Assembly (NCBI GenBank): GCA_021817685.1
Contig: JAKAGD010000009.1
Location: 1 to 13,609 of the forward strand
Length of the DNA stretch: 13,609 nucleotides
Source: a bacterium
GTDB taxonomy: Bacteria; Patescibacteriota; Minisyncoccia; Phycocordibacterales; Phycocordibacteraceae
Reading direction: 5' to 3'
Shown: positions 1 to 5,766 of the stretch, piece by piece
Position numbering within the stretch: position 1 is the stretch's first letter
Layout: every line of letters begins with the position of its first letter
Translations under genes and position numbers: made by a program
Notes under the pieces: model-generated
What the model was told of the DNA's origin: nothing
Database searches by the model: none
What the model saw: the letters and a program-made list of their open reading frames with translations, nothing else

Positions 1-1518
1 ATAGAACTCCTTGAACGGCGGGAGTTTGCTGCGGAATTCGGGAGGCAGATCGGCGAATTCCCGGTCGAGGAATTCCTTGATGCTGTCCTTTATAGGGAAC
101 GGCGCGCCGGCCCCGGGGCAAAGTTTGCGCACGAGGCGCTGGCCGATGACGCCGACCAGGGTCGGCGCGATGAGGAACGGGTCCACGCCCATGTCGATGA
201 GGCGCGGGATGGCGCCGGCGGAGGTATTGGTGTGAATGGTGGAGAACACGAGGTGGCCGGTGAGCGCGGCCTGCACGGCGAGCACGGCGGTCTCCTTATC
301 GCGGATCTCGCCCACCATGATGATGTCCGGGTCCTGGCGCAGGATGGAGCGGAGGCCGCTCGCGAATGTGTAGCCGATTTCCGGCCGCACTTGGCTCTGC
401 GCGACGCCGGCGATCTGGTACTCCACCGGATCTTCAAGCGACACGACGTTCGCCGTCTCGCGATCGGTCTCGGAAAGCATCGCAAAGAGCGTCGTTGACT
501 TACCCGAACCGGTCGGTCCGGCGATGAGGATGATGCCGTACGGGACCTGCATCATCTCGCGGATCTGTTCAAGATGCGCTCCGGAAAATCCGACCGACTC
601 CAACGTCGCCGTCGCGTCCGACTGATCGAGGATGCGCATCACGACCTTCTCGCCGTGCTCGGTCGGGAACGTGGATACGCGGAAGTCGATGCGGCGCTTG
701 TCCACCATCGCCGAAAAACGTCCGTCCTGCGGTTTGCGCTTCTCATCGAGGCGCAGTTTGGCGAGTATCTTGATGCGTGCAACGACGGCCTCGTGCACTT
801 TTGCCGGCAATTCAAGCGACGTATGGAGATCGCCGTCCATGCGGAACCGCACGCGCGTTCTCGTCGGGGAAGGTTCGATGTGGATGTCGGACGAGTGCCC
901 TTCAATGGCGTAACGCAGAATGGTCGAGACGATCTTCGTCACGGGAGCGTCCTCTTTCAGCGCCTCATGCGGACCGGAGAGGCTCAGCGTCTCATCGGAG
1001 AGCGCCCCGCCTACGGAAACCGACGGCGACTGAGCATCGGCCGCGAGCGGTTTCGCGGATGTCTCATATTCAGAGAGCGCCTTGCCTATCTCACCCGAAA
1101 GATTTTGATAGGCGTCGATCACGCGGTCGAAGTCTTCCTTCGTGATGAGGAACATTACGTACGGCATGCCGATCTTCCCCGAGATGAACTGCAGCGCATC
1201 GAATGCTTCGATGTTGTCCGGATCGGTAATGCCGACCTCGAGTGCGCCGTCTACAATGCCGAGCGGCACGAATCCGTAATGGCGCGCTGAATCGAGCGGG
1301 ATGTAGCGCAACGCCTCCTCCGCGGCGGGAGGATCGCCGAGAACGCGGGTCGGGAGCCCGTACGCCTTCCCCGCTTCGGCGAGCGTATCGGCAAGCGAGA
1401 TATTGCGTTCGGCAAGCGCGTCCGCAAGCGGCTTCTTCTCGGCCAGATCGGCTTCGACTTCCTTGCGATCGCTCGCGGAAAGGAATCCTTTATCAACGAG
1501 GAATCCGAGGAAGTTCAT
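1..1518 (-). CDS. pilB: Type IV pilus assembly ATPase PilB (GspE/PulE family), 3' end cut by window
   Basis: Hexameric cytoplasmic ATPase that powers pilin polymerisation at the inner face of the membrane. The frame is open without a stop from the ATG at 1518 to base 1 (506 codons); family members are usually about 550-600 aa, so the C-terminus is missing only because of the window edge. Residues about 1-150 form the MshEN/T2SSE N-terminal domain. The ATPase core carries Walker A GPTGSGKS at 334-341 (K340) and the Walker B/Asp-box region DPDIIMVGEIRD at 396-407 (E404), followed by the LTGHLVFSTIHTN stretch. At C467 the usual CxxC of the zinc motif reads CPGA, so the second cysteine is absent; the second CxxC would lie past the edge. 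The start lies 3 nt after the stop of the preceding small gene, so the two are co-transcribed. GspE of a type II secretion system is the alternative, but the pilMNO neighbours favour PilB. Confidence 0.93.
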   Translation of the reverse strand, partial: MNFLGFLVDKGFLSASDRKEVEADLAEKKPLADALAERNISLADTLAEAGKAYGLPTRVLGDPPAAEEALRYIPLDSARHYGFVPLGIVDGALEVGITDPDNIEAFDALQFISGKIGMPYVMFLITKEDFDRVIDAYQNLSGEIGKALSEYETSAKPLAADAQSPSVSVGGALSDETLSLSGPHEALKEDAPVTKIVSTILRYAIEGHSSDIHIEPSPTRTRVRFRMDGDLHTSLELPAKVHEAVVARIKILAKLRLDEKRKPQDGRFSAMVDKRRIDFRVSTFPTEHGEKVVMRILDQSDATATLESVGFSGAHLEQIREMMQVPYGIILIAGPTGSGKSTTLFAMLSETDRETANVVSLEDPVEYQIAGVAQSQVRPEIGYTFASGLRSILRQDPDIIMVGEIRDKETAVLAVQAALTGHLVFSTIHTNTSAGAIPRLIDMGVDPFLIAPTLVGVIGQRLVRKLCPGAGAPFPIKDSIKEFLDREFADLPPEFRSKLPPFKEFY

Positions 1519-1521
1519 TAC

Positions 1522-1824
1522 TCATTTTCCGATTACTCCGGGAACGGCGGCGAAAGGATCGAGGCGCCCCGCGGATTCGGGAGCGATCGGCGTCGAGAGG
1601 TCGATCAGCGCCGCAAAATTCGGATCGGAGAAGATCGATGTATCAAACGATATGGGCGTGAGCTTGCTCACAAGCGTACTGAACCGCGCCTGTGCTTCGT
1701 TCTGCTGCACGTCCGTCGTCAACGGCGGCTGATTGCCCGTTCCGGTAAAGAAATACCAGTAAGCCCCCGCTGCAACAATGAGCGAGGCGACGATGAGCAG
1801 TATGGTGTTGGAATCGAGTTTCAT
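1522..1824 (-). CDS. Small single-pass membrane protein of the pilus locus (PilP position)
   Basis: Protein of 100 aa with a short charged start (MKLDSN), one membrane segment at about residues 7-26 (ILLIVASLIVAAGAYWYFF) and an extracytoplasmic tail of about 70 residues. I do not recognise a named family. The tail ends in GRLDPFAAVPG (residues 86-96), which resembles the RxDPF motif found in PilP-type proteins, and the gene occupies the slot after pilO where pilP sits in classical pilMNOP operons. PilP, however, is a larger lipoprotein, and no lipobox is visible here. I chose the ATG at 1824 because AGAGAG lies 6 nt upstream and it leaves a 14-nt gap after pilO; in-frame starts at 1830 and 1851 also exist, the latter overlapping pilO. 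The stop is 3 nt before pilB. The likely role is a structural part of the PilMNO alignment complex; this is inferred from position. Confidence 0.8.
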   Translation of the reverse strand: MKLDSNTILLIVASLIVAAGAYWYFFTGTGNQPPLTTDVQQNEAQARFSTLVSKLTPISFDTSIFSDPNFAALIDLSTPIAPESAGRLDPFAAVPGVIGK

Positions 1825-1838
1825 ACGCATCTCTCTAG

Positions 1839-2402
1839 TTAGCGGAGCCAATAAAGGCGCAGGACCATTTGGTAGGTGTACACGCCGGTGTCCGAACCTT
1901 TGACGACGAGGTCCTGTATGTCGAGAAGGCGCGCGCTCCGCTCTATCCCGCTCAAAAACGTTTGGAGCGCGGCGTACGTCCCGACCGCCGAAAGAGAGAG
2001 ACTGATCGAGCCGACCGGATTGACGGCGGTTGCGGACGGCACCGCCGCAGTCGCGCCATTCTGCGCGGCCGCCGCATTATCCGAGACCACGTCGACATTC
2101 GAAAGCGAGAGCCCTGAACGCGCCGCAAGCGCGTTCAGGTCGAGGATGAGCCCCACGTTATCGACCGAATCGGGCAGGAAGGCGTTGAGCCGGCTCAGGT
2201 TCGCGGGATCGATAGCGGCGCGCGCGGAAGCGAGCGTGTTCTGCTGGGACGCGTACTGGTTCGCCGCCGCAAGCGCCTGGTTGTCGAGCGCAATGGCGGC
2301 CTTCGTATTGGCGATGGAACCGGACCAGGTCGGGTTCACGTAGATGAAAAAGATGCCGATGGCGACAAGAAGAGCGAAAAGCGGAAGGATGCGGCTGTTC
2401 AT
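1839..2402 (-). CDS. pilO: PilO-like type IV pilus inner-membrane assembly protein
   Basis: Bitopic membrane protein of 187 aa, a usual length for PilO. It has an N-terminal membrane segment at residues 5-22 (ILPLFALLVAIGIFFIYV), an alanine-rich helical stretch at about 30-65 suited to coiled-coil pairing with PilN, then a ferredoxin-like domain from about 80 to 187. The phrase LNAFLPDSVDNVGLILDLNA (72-91) matches the conserved PilO pattern of a proline-containing turn before a helix. An Ala/Val/Pro-rich linker sits at about 108-128. PilO pairs with PilN and links PilM to the machine outside the membrane. The ATG at 2402 overlaps the pilN stop by 4 nt (ATGA), which implies translational coupling; there is no Shine-Dalgarno sequence. 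The assignment rests on topology, length and gene order more than on strong sequence motifs. Confidence 0.82.
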   Translation of the reverse strand: MNSRILPLFALLVAIGIFFIYVNPTWSGSIANTKAAIALDNQALAAANQYASQQNTLASARAAIDPANLSRLNAFLPDSVDNVGLILDLNALAARSGLSLSNVDVVSDNAAAAQNGATAAVPSATAVNPVGSISLSLSAVGTYAALQTFLSGIERSARLLDIQDLVVKGSDTGVYTYQMVLRLYWLR

Positions 2403-3028
2403 GGTGCGGTGGTTGCGGCCGGCGTTACGGGCGCGCTCGGCACATCCGTATTCGGCGAAAAGGCGATGAGCTTCGGATCAAGCGCGGCCGAAAGCCCGAA
2501 GTTCACGGAGTTGTCCTTGTTGATGCTTATCTTGGAGAAGATCGCATCCTTGATGCGGCCGTCGGTAGCGAACGCCGTCGAGGCGGCCGCGAGCGCATTG
2601 AAGCTCTTCGCGACGCCCGCCGCTTCGATCTTCGCCGTACCGGTCGTATCGAGCACAAGATGGAGCGAAGTAAAACGAACGGAGCCCGGGAGGAGCGTCT
2701 CCAGCGCGCCAAAGAAATTCGAGATCGCGACGTGCTTCTTGAGGAGCGTCCCGCTCTGGTCCAGACGATTGCGCAGCCGCACGAAGCCCTCGACCGTCAC
2801 CGGATCTATCGCAGCTTCCGCCTTGGCGAGCGCGGTATCTTTGGCGGCGCGGTCCGCCACAAGCAGGCGTCCGTAGAAAAAGACGCCGAGGGCGAGCAGG
2901 AAAACGATGCCGAGGGCGCCATAGGCGAAGAAACCGAACGCGCCGCCGAAATCGGCGCGGAACTTCTGCGGAGCGGCGCCCGCAGCATGGGGAACGAATG
3001 AAGTCGGTATCGTGGGAGGAAGAGCCAT
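2399..3028 (-). CDS. pilN: PilN-like type IV pilus assembly protein
   Basis: Bitopic protein of 209 aa: a cytoplasmic tail at residues 1-30, one membrane segment at about 32-53 (GFFAYGALGIVFLLALGVFF), a helical region at 58-100 likely to form a coiled coil with PilO, and a small alpha/beta domain at 100-190, then a Pro/Thr/Ala-rich tail. In model systems the N-terminal tail binds PilM through an INLLP motif. That motif is not present; the tail instead has PPTIPTSFVPH (4-14), a form I associate with CPR pilus loci. The gene lies 107 bp after pilM, unlike the tight packing downstream, and a TATACT hexamer lies 9 nt before its ATG, so it may have its own promoter. A purine run AAAAAGGAA abuts the ATG, too close for a normal ribosome binding site. 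It overlaps pilO by 4 nt. Confidence 0.85.
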   Translation of the reverse strand: MALPPTIPTSFVPHAAGAAPQKFRADFGGAFGFFAYGALGIVFLLALGVFFYGRLLVADRAAKDTALAKAEAAIDPVTVEGFVRLRNRLDQSGTLLKKHVAISNFFGALETLLPGSVRFTSLHLVLDTTGTAKIEAAGVAKSFNALAAASTAFATDGRIKDAIFSKISINKDNSVNFGLSAALDPKLIAFSPNTDVPSAPVTPAATTAP

Positions 3029-3037
3029 TTCCTTTTT

Positions 3038-3043
3038 AGTATA
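3038..3043 (-). promoter_or_regulatory. Candidate -10 element upstream of pilN
   Basis: On the minus strand the hexamer TATACT lies 9 nt before the pilN ATG at 3028. With normal spacing, transcription would start within a few bases of the start codon. No good -35 box is visible 16-18 nt upstream. It sits in the 107-bp gap between pilM and pilN, the only sizeable gap in the pilus locus. The rest of this gap shows no gene and no convincing terminator. Confidence 0.4.
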
Positions 3044-3135
3044 CCCCGCGATATATCAACCGCCACGCGCAGTACGAACAGTTGTGGACAGTACCGCCGT
3101 CTTGGCATCAGCGCGCCGCAAAAAACCGCCCGGCA

Positions 3136-4227
3136 TCAGACCTCTTCCAGTTTGCGGAGCGCGAGACCGACTGCAACGGCGAACTCAGGACCTATCTCTT
3201 CAAGGACCGGACGCATGAATGCCGGCGCTTCGGTCTTCTTGAAAGGATCCGCGACGCGCACATCGATGGAAAACGTCTTTTTCGCATAGGCGCCGAGCTC
3301 TTTCGTGACGCCGCCGCCGCCGGTGAATATGATGGAGGAGACGGACTTCTTGTGCCCTGTTTCGTACTGCATCAGCACGCGCCGCACTTCCGAAAATATG
3401 CGCGAGAACACGAGTTCGGGGCTCCCGAGCGCGCCGTCAGTACCGAGGCCCTCTTTCTTCTTCAGCGCTTCAGCCTGCGGTATGGAAACATTCCCGGAAA
3501 CAGAAATGGCGCGCGTGATGTCCTGGCTCCCCACGGAGATCGCGTGCGAGATCGCCACGACGCCGTGCTCGACGACGTAGGTCTTCGTGGACGCGGCGCC
3601 GACATCGATGACCATGACCGGCTTCACCGGGTCCTCGACCACCGCGCGGATAGTGCTGAATATCTCTATCTCATAGAAACTCGCGGCGAGCCCTGCGCCG
3701 GCGGCGACGCTCTGGAGCAACGCGAGCTCGTCGTTATGGACCGCCACGAGGAGGACCTCCACCGTCTCGCGCGTCGGGGCGGCGGATTCCGCATCGGCAA
3801 ATTGCGCCGGCTCCGCTTGCGGCACGATGAACCAATCGAGCTGCACTTCGTTCACGGGCACGGGGATGTATTTGCGCGCCTCGAGTTCAATGACGGTCTT
3901 CTGCTCCTGGGGGTCTTTGCGGTACGGGAGCTTCACCAGCGTGAGGAGCGACCGTGCGAACGGTATGGAAACGCCGCAGCTCGTCGTCGTTACTTTTGCT
4001 TCGCGCAAAAGGTCTTTCAGCGTCTCAGTTATCTGCTCGGCGGAGAGGTTCGTCGCCTGCCCCACTTCGGAGCCGCCGTAGGGGCCGAGCGCGAGTTCGC
4101 CGTACGTCTCAAGTATGGCTTGCCCGCGCTCCTTGCGCAGTTGCACCACCTTCAGGGATGACGATCCGATGTCGACGCCGAGCACGCTCTTCTCCTTTTT
4201 TGCGAAGAGGTCGCTGAAGAATGACAT
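3136..4227 (-). CDS. pilM: PilM, actin-like type IV pilus assembly ATPase
   Basis: Cytoplasmic actin-fold protein of 363 aa (family about 350) that binds the N-terminal tail of PilN and couples the alignment complex to the motor. The phosphate-1 loop is VLGVDIGSSSLKVVQL at residues 15-30, phosphate-2 is VMVIDVGAASTKTYVVEHG at 204-222, and the adenosine motif is IIFTGGGGVTKELGAYA at 299-315. The SHS2-like insert with EARKYIPVPVNEVQLDW (116-132) is typical of PilM. A 14-bp gap separates its ATG from comF, read in the opposite direction. TAGTAT lies 6 nt before the ATG on the minus strand and there is no Shine-Dalgarno sequence, so the mRNA may be leaderless. The stop is TGA. Confidence 0.95.
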   Translation of the reverse strand: MSFFSDLFAKKEKSVLGVDIGSSSLKVVQLRKERGQAILETYGELALGPYGGSEVGQATNLSAEQITETLKDLLREAKVTTTSCGVSIPFARSLLTLVKLPYRKDPQEQKTVIELEARKYIPVPVNEVQLDWFIVPQAEPAQFADAESAAPTRETVEVLLVAVHNDELALLQSVAAGAGLAASFYEIEIFSTIRAVVEDPVKPVMVIDVGAASTKTYVVEHGVVAISHAISVGSQDITRAISVSGNVSIPQAEALKKKEGLGTDGALGSPELVFSRIFSEVRRVLMQYETGHKKSVSSIIFTGGGGVTKELGAYAKKTFSIDVRVADPFKKTEAPAFMRPVLEEIGPEFAVAVGLALRKLEEV

Positions 4228-4241
4228 GTAACAATACTACC
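4228..4241. promoter_or_regulatory. Interlocked divergent start region between pilM and comF
   Basis: Only 14 bp separate the two opposed start codons. On the minus strand TAGTAT (4239-4234) lies 6 nt before the pilM ATG. On the plus strand an extended -10-like TGtAACAAT (4227-4235) lies 6 nt before the comF ATG at 4242. If both act as -10 elements they overlap by two bases, both transcripts start at or next to their AUG, and each promoter would reach into the other gene. -35 matches are weak on both sides. Confidence 0.35.
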
Positions 4242-4850
4242 ATGCTACGCTTCCTGGACATCCTTTTCCCGCCGCGCTCCGCTGAGGAAATCCTGCGGGA
4301 CGTTTCGCCGGACGCCTTTCTGGGGAAAGTCTCGCCGCGGCTTGTGTTAGACACGCGCCCGGAGACCGTGGGGCTCCTGCCCTTCTCTGCGGCCTCGGTG
4401 CGCGCCGCCATACACGAAGCGAAGTACCACGGGAGCGAATTCGCCTTCGAGTTGCTCTCAACCGTCCTCGCCGATTACCTGCGCGAGGCCGATGACGAGT
4501 TCCGCAAGCCACTCGTCGTACCAGTGCCGCTCGGGAAAACACGGCGCAAAGAGCGCGGCTTCAATCAGGTAGAGGAAATCGCGAAGCGCGCGGCGCGAGA
4601 ACTCGGCATTCCCATTGCTGCGTCATTATTGATTCGCGTGCGCGACACGGAGTCGCAGGTCTCGCTCCCCCGCCGTGCCCGGATTGAAAACATGCGCGGC
4701 GCCTTCGGCGCCGCGCAGGAACTTGACCCCGCCCGCACCTACGTCATCATTGACGACGTCATCACCACCGGCGCAACGCTCCAAGCCGCGATTGACGCGC
4801 TCACCGCCGCGGGCGCCAAACACATCATCCCGCTCGCGTTGGCACGCTAA
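4242..4850 (+). CDS. comF: ComF family phosphoribosyltransferase-like protein without the zinc finger
   Basis: Protein of 202 aa with the type I phosphoribosyltransferase fold. The PRPP-binding loop is VIIDDVITTGATL at residues 168-180 (acidic pair D171/D172). The ComF family signature KTRRKERGFNQVEEIA lies at 99-114, and IHEAKYHG at 58-64 matches the family's conserved K-Y-x-G region. ComF of naturally competent bacteria takes part in DNA uptake and single-strand handling; in this type of genome, type IV pili and ComF may act together in DNA import. Classical ComF starts with a four-cysteine zinc finger after LFPPRC; here the LFPPR phrase is kept (8-12) but no cysteines follow. I chose the ATG at 4242 because the protein then begins LRFLDILFPPR as in relatives; an ATG at 4221 would overlap the pilM start codon. 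The stop lies 1 nt from the encoded CCA end of the opposing tRNA gene. Confidence 0.9.
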   Translation: MLRFLDILFPPRSAEEILRDVSPDAFLGKVSPRLVLDTRPETVGLLPFSAASVRAAIHEAKYHGSEFAFELLSTVLADYLREADDEFRKPLVVPVPLGKTRRKERGFNQVEEIAKRAARELGIPIAASLLIRVRDTESQVSLPRRARIENMRGAFGAAQELDPARTYVIIDDVITTGATLQAAIDALTAAGAKHIIPLALAR

Positions 4851-4851
4851 A

Positions 4852-4943
4852 TGGCGGAGGGGGAGGGATTCGAACCCTCGATACGGTTTTACCCGTATAG
4901 CGAGTTAGCAACCCGCCGCACTAGGCCTCTATGCGACCCCTCC
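4852..4943 (-). tRNA. tRNA-Ser (anticodon GCU)
   Basis: The minus strand folds into a class II tRNA. The acceptor stem is GGAGGGG (4943-4937) paired with CCCCTCC (4862-4856), with discriminator G at 4855 and an encoded CCA at 4854-4852. The anticodon stem is GCGGG/CTCGC around the loop TTGCTAA, giving anticodon GCT (reads AGC/AGU). The long variable arm ATACGG-GTAAAA-CCGTAT is the serine hallmark, and the T arm contains GGTTCGAATCC. It is convergent with comF. Confidence 0.97.
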
Positions 4944-4957
4944 GTGTATGAAAGCAG

Positions 4958-4966
4958 ATTATCATA
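4958..4966 (-). promoter_or_regulatory. Candidate -10 region of tRNA-Ser
   Basis: On the minus strand the stretch TATGATAAT lies about 15 nt before the tRNA 5' end and holds two near-consensus hexamers (TATGAT and GATAAT). Transcripts would start about 8-11 nt before the mature tRNA. A -35 box would have to lie inside the neighbouring terminator stem, and none is clear. Confidence 0.4.
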
Positions 4967-4974
4967 TTTGCCCA

Positions 4975-5009
4975 AAAAGAACCGCCGGCGCTTGGCCGGC
5001 GGTTCTTTT
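4975..5009. terminator. Strong bidirectional intrinsic terminator
   Basis: A perfect inverted repeat pairs GAACCGCCGGC (4979-4989) with GCCGGCGGTTC (4995-5005) around a 5-nt loop, extended by AAAA/TTTT to 15 bp. The tracts give U-runs in both directions, so it can end the DUF378 transcript (minus) and the comF read-through transcript (plus), which otherwise crosses the tRNA on the antisense side. A second small hairpin, CCCGC-AAA-GCGGG, lies next to it at 5010-5022. Confidence 0.85.
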
Positions 5010-5028
5010 CCCGCAAAGCGGGACTAGA

Positions 5029-5259
5029 TCACATCCCCGACGGATTGCAGACGCGGCATTCTTTCTTATGCGAGAACATGAGCATAAGCGCCGAGAGGCC
5101 GACAAGCAGGTAGACGATATTCTCCACGACCGGCCACTGGCCGACGAGGAGATTCACGACATTCCAGTTGCCGCCCATCCAGCTGCCGAGCGCGACGAGG
5201 CCCCAGTTGAGGCCGCCGACGACGACGAGGATAAACTCTATCTTGTGCATTCCTTTCAT
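5029..5259 (-). CDS. DUF378 family small membrane protein
   Basis: Protein of 76 aa that matches the DUF378 pattern: MKGMHKIEFILVVVGGLNWG at the start, with the hallmark GGLNWGLVALG in the first membrane segment (about 8-26), then NVVNLLVG and a second segment VENIVYLLVGLSALMLMF (about 44-62). The tail HKKECRVCNPSGM carries a CxxC pair (C68/C71 region). The function of the family is unknown. I kept the ATG at 5259 because relatives begin MKxLH; a second ATG at 5250 directly follows AAAGGA, too close to be its ribosome site. It stands alone: the copper operon ends about 110 bp upstream and a strong terminator follows the stop. No clear promoter is seen in the 110-bp gap. Confidence 0.88.
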   Translation of the reverse strand: MKGMHKIEFILVVVGGLNWGLVALGSWMGGNWNVVNLLVGQWPVVENIVYLLVGLSALMLMFSHKKECRVCNPSGM

Positions 5260-5347
5260 GCAGGTTGTTGAGAGTGGTTAAAGCGGGGGTGGTGGTCCGC
5301 TACGGTAAGTATGACTCTTTTCGGGACGGTTGGGAGACCCCCTGTGC

Positions 5348-5366
5348 AAAACCGCGCTCTCTGCGC
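5348..5366 (-). terminator. Possible weak terminator of the copper operon
   Basis: Four bases after the cupredoxin stop the minus strand can form a short hairpin GCGC-AGAGA-GCGC (5366-5354), followed by GG and four U residues (5351-5348). The stem is only 4 bp plus a possible G-U pair, so efficiency is doubtful. Confidence 0.3.
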
Positions 5367-5369
5367 AAA

Positions 5370-5765
5370 TCACTGGAATTTTATCTGGAAGTTATACATC
5401 CCCATGCCGCACAATCCCTGGAGCGTGCCTTGCGCCTGCTCCGCGCTTATCTCAATGTCCTCGGTCCCGGAGGGCTGAAGTATTTTTTGGTACGAAAGCT
5501 TCGGAATGACCACGCTCGCCGAACAGTCGAACGTCCCGTCCGTACTCACGCGAAGCACCGTGGGGATGCCGGCTTTTGCCGCCACTACGCGCGGCGAATA
5601 CCCGCCCTTCGCAGTGATGTCGATGAACTGTTTCCCGTCCACGATGGCCGCCGTCGGCGCCGCGGCGCCCGAATCTTCCGCGGAAGGCTTGAGAGACGCG
5701 AACCAGAATGCCCACCCGATAAGAACGGCGCTGACGGCGAGCGAGATGATGAGGCGGGTGTTCAT
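5370..5765 (-). CDS. Membrane-anchored cupredoxin-domain copper-binding protein
   Basis: Protein of 131 aa with an N-terminal signal anchor at residues 4-23 (RLIISLAVSAVLIGWAFWFA), an Ala/Pro linker to about 42, then a cupredoxin-like beta domain at 45-131. The domain follows the pattern of small plastocyanin-like domains found with copper ATPases: GGYSPRVVAAKAGIPTVLRV (54-73), FDCSASVVIP (79-88) and LCGMGMYNF (118-126). Candidate metal ligands are C81, C119, M121 and M123. The domain has no histidine at all, which differs from the His-Cys-His-Met site of electron-transfer cupredoxins and suits Cu(I) storage or transfer. It is the last gene of the csoR-copA operon, with 1 nt after the HMA-TauE stop. 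The ATG at 5765 is chosen because it gives the signal anchor; an earlier in-frame ATG (5813) lies inside the upstream gene. Confidence 0.9.
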   Translation of the reverse strand: MNTRLIISLAVSAVLIGWAFWFASLKPSAEDSGAAAPTAAIVDGKQFIDITAKGGYSPRVVAAKAGIPTVLRVSTDGTFDCSASVVIPKLSYQKILQPSGTEDIEISAEQAQGTLQGLCGMGMYNFQIKFQ

Positions 5766-5766
5766 A

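Noticed and set aside
574..1290. Plus-strand open frame of 238 codons over pilB
   Set aside because: Antisense to the continuous pilB frame, which carries Walker motifs; no recognisable protein features.
3038..3056. TATACCCC half-site resembling the CsoR operator near pilN
   Set aside because: Only one arm matches and the second arm reads GATATA instead of GGGGTATA; no CsoR control of pili can be argued from this.
3105..3139. Direct repeat GGCATCAG in the pilM-pilN gap
   Set aside because: Eight bases repeated once, 28 bp apart, with no context to suggest a binding site or mobile element.
3115..3160. Possible terminator after pilM (T-run at about 3120-3126 on the minus strand)
   Set aside because: A CCGCAAA/TTTGCGG pairing can be drawn around the pilM stop, but the loop is about 28 nt and the T-run lies inside the pairing arm, so it is not a standard intrinsic terminator.
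3082..4161. Long plus-strand open frame (359 codons) over pilM
   Set aside because: It lies entirely antisense to pilM, which has clear actin-fold motifs. The translation is Arg/His-rich with no family features, as expected for the shadow of a high-GC gene.
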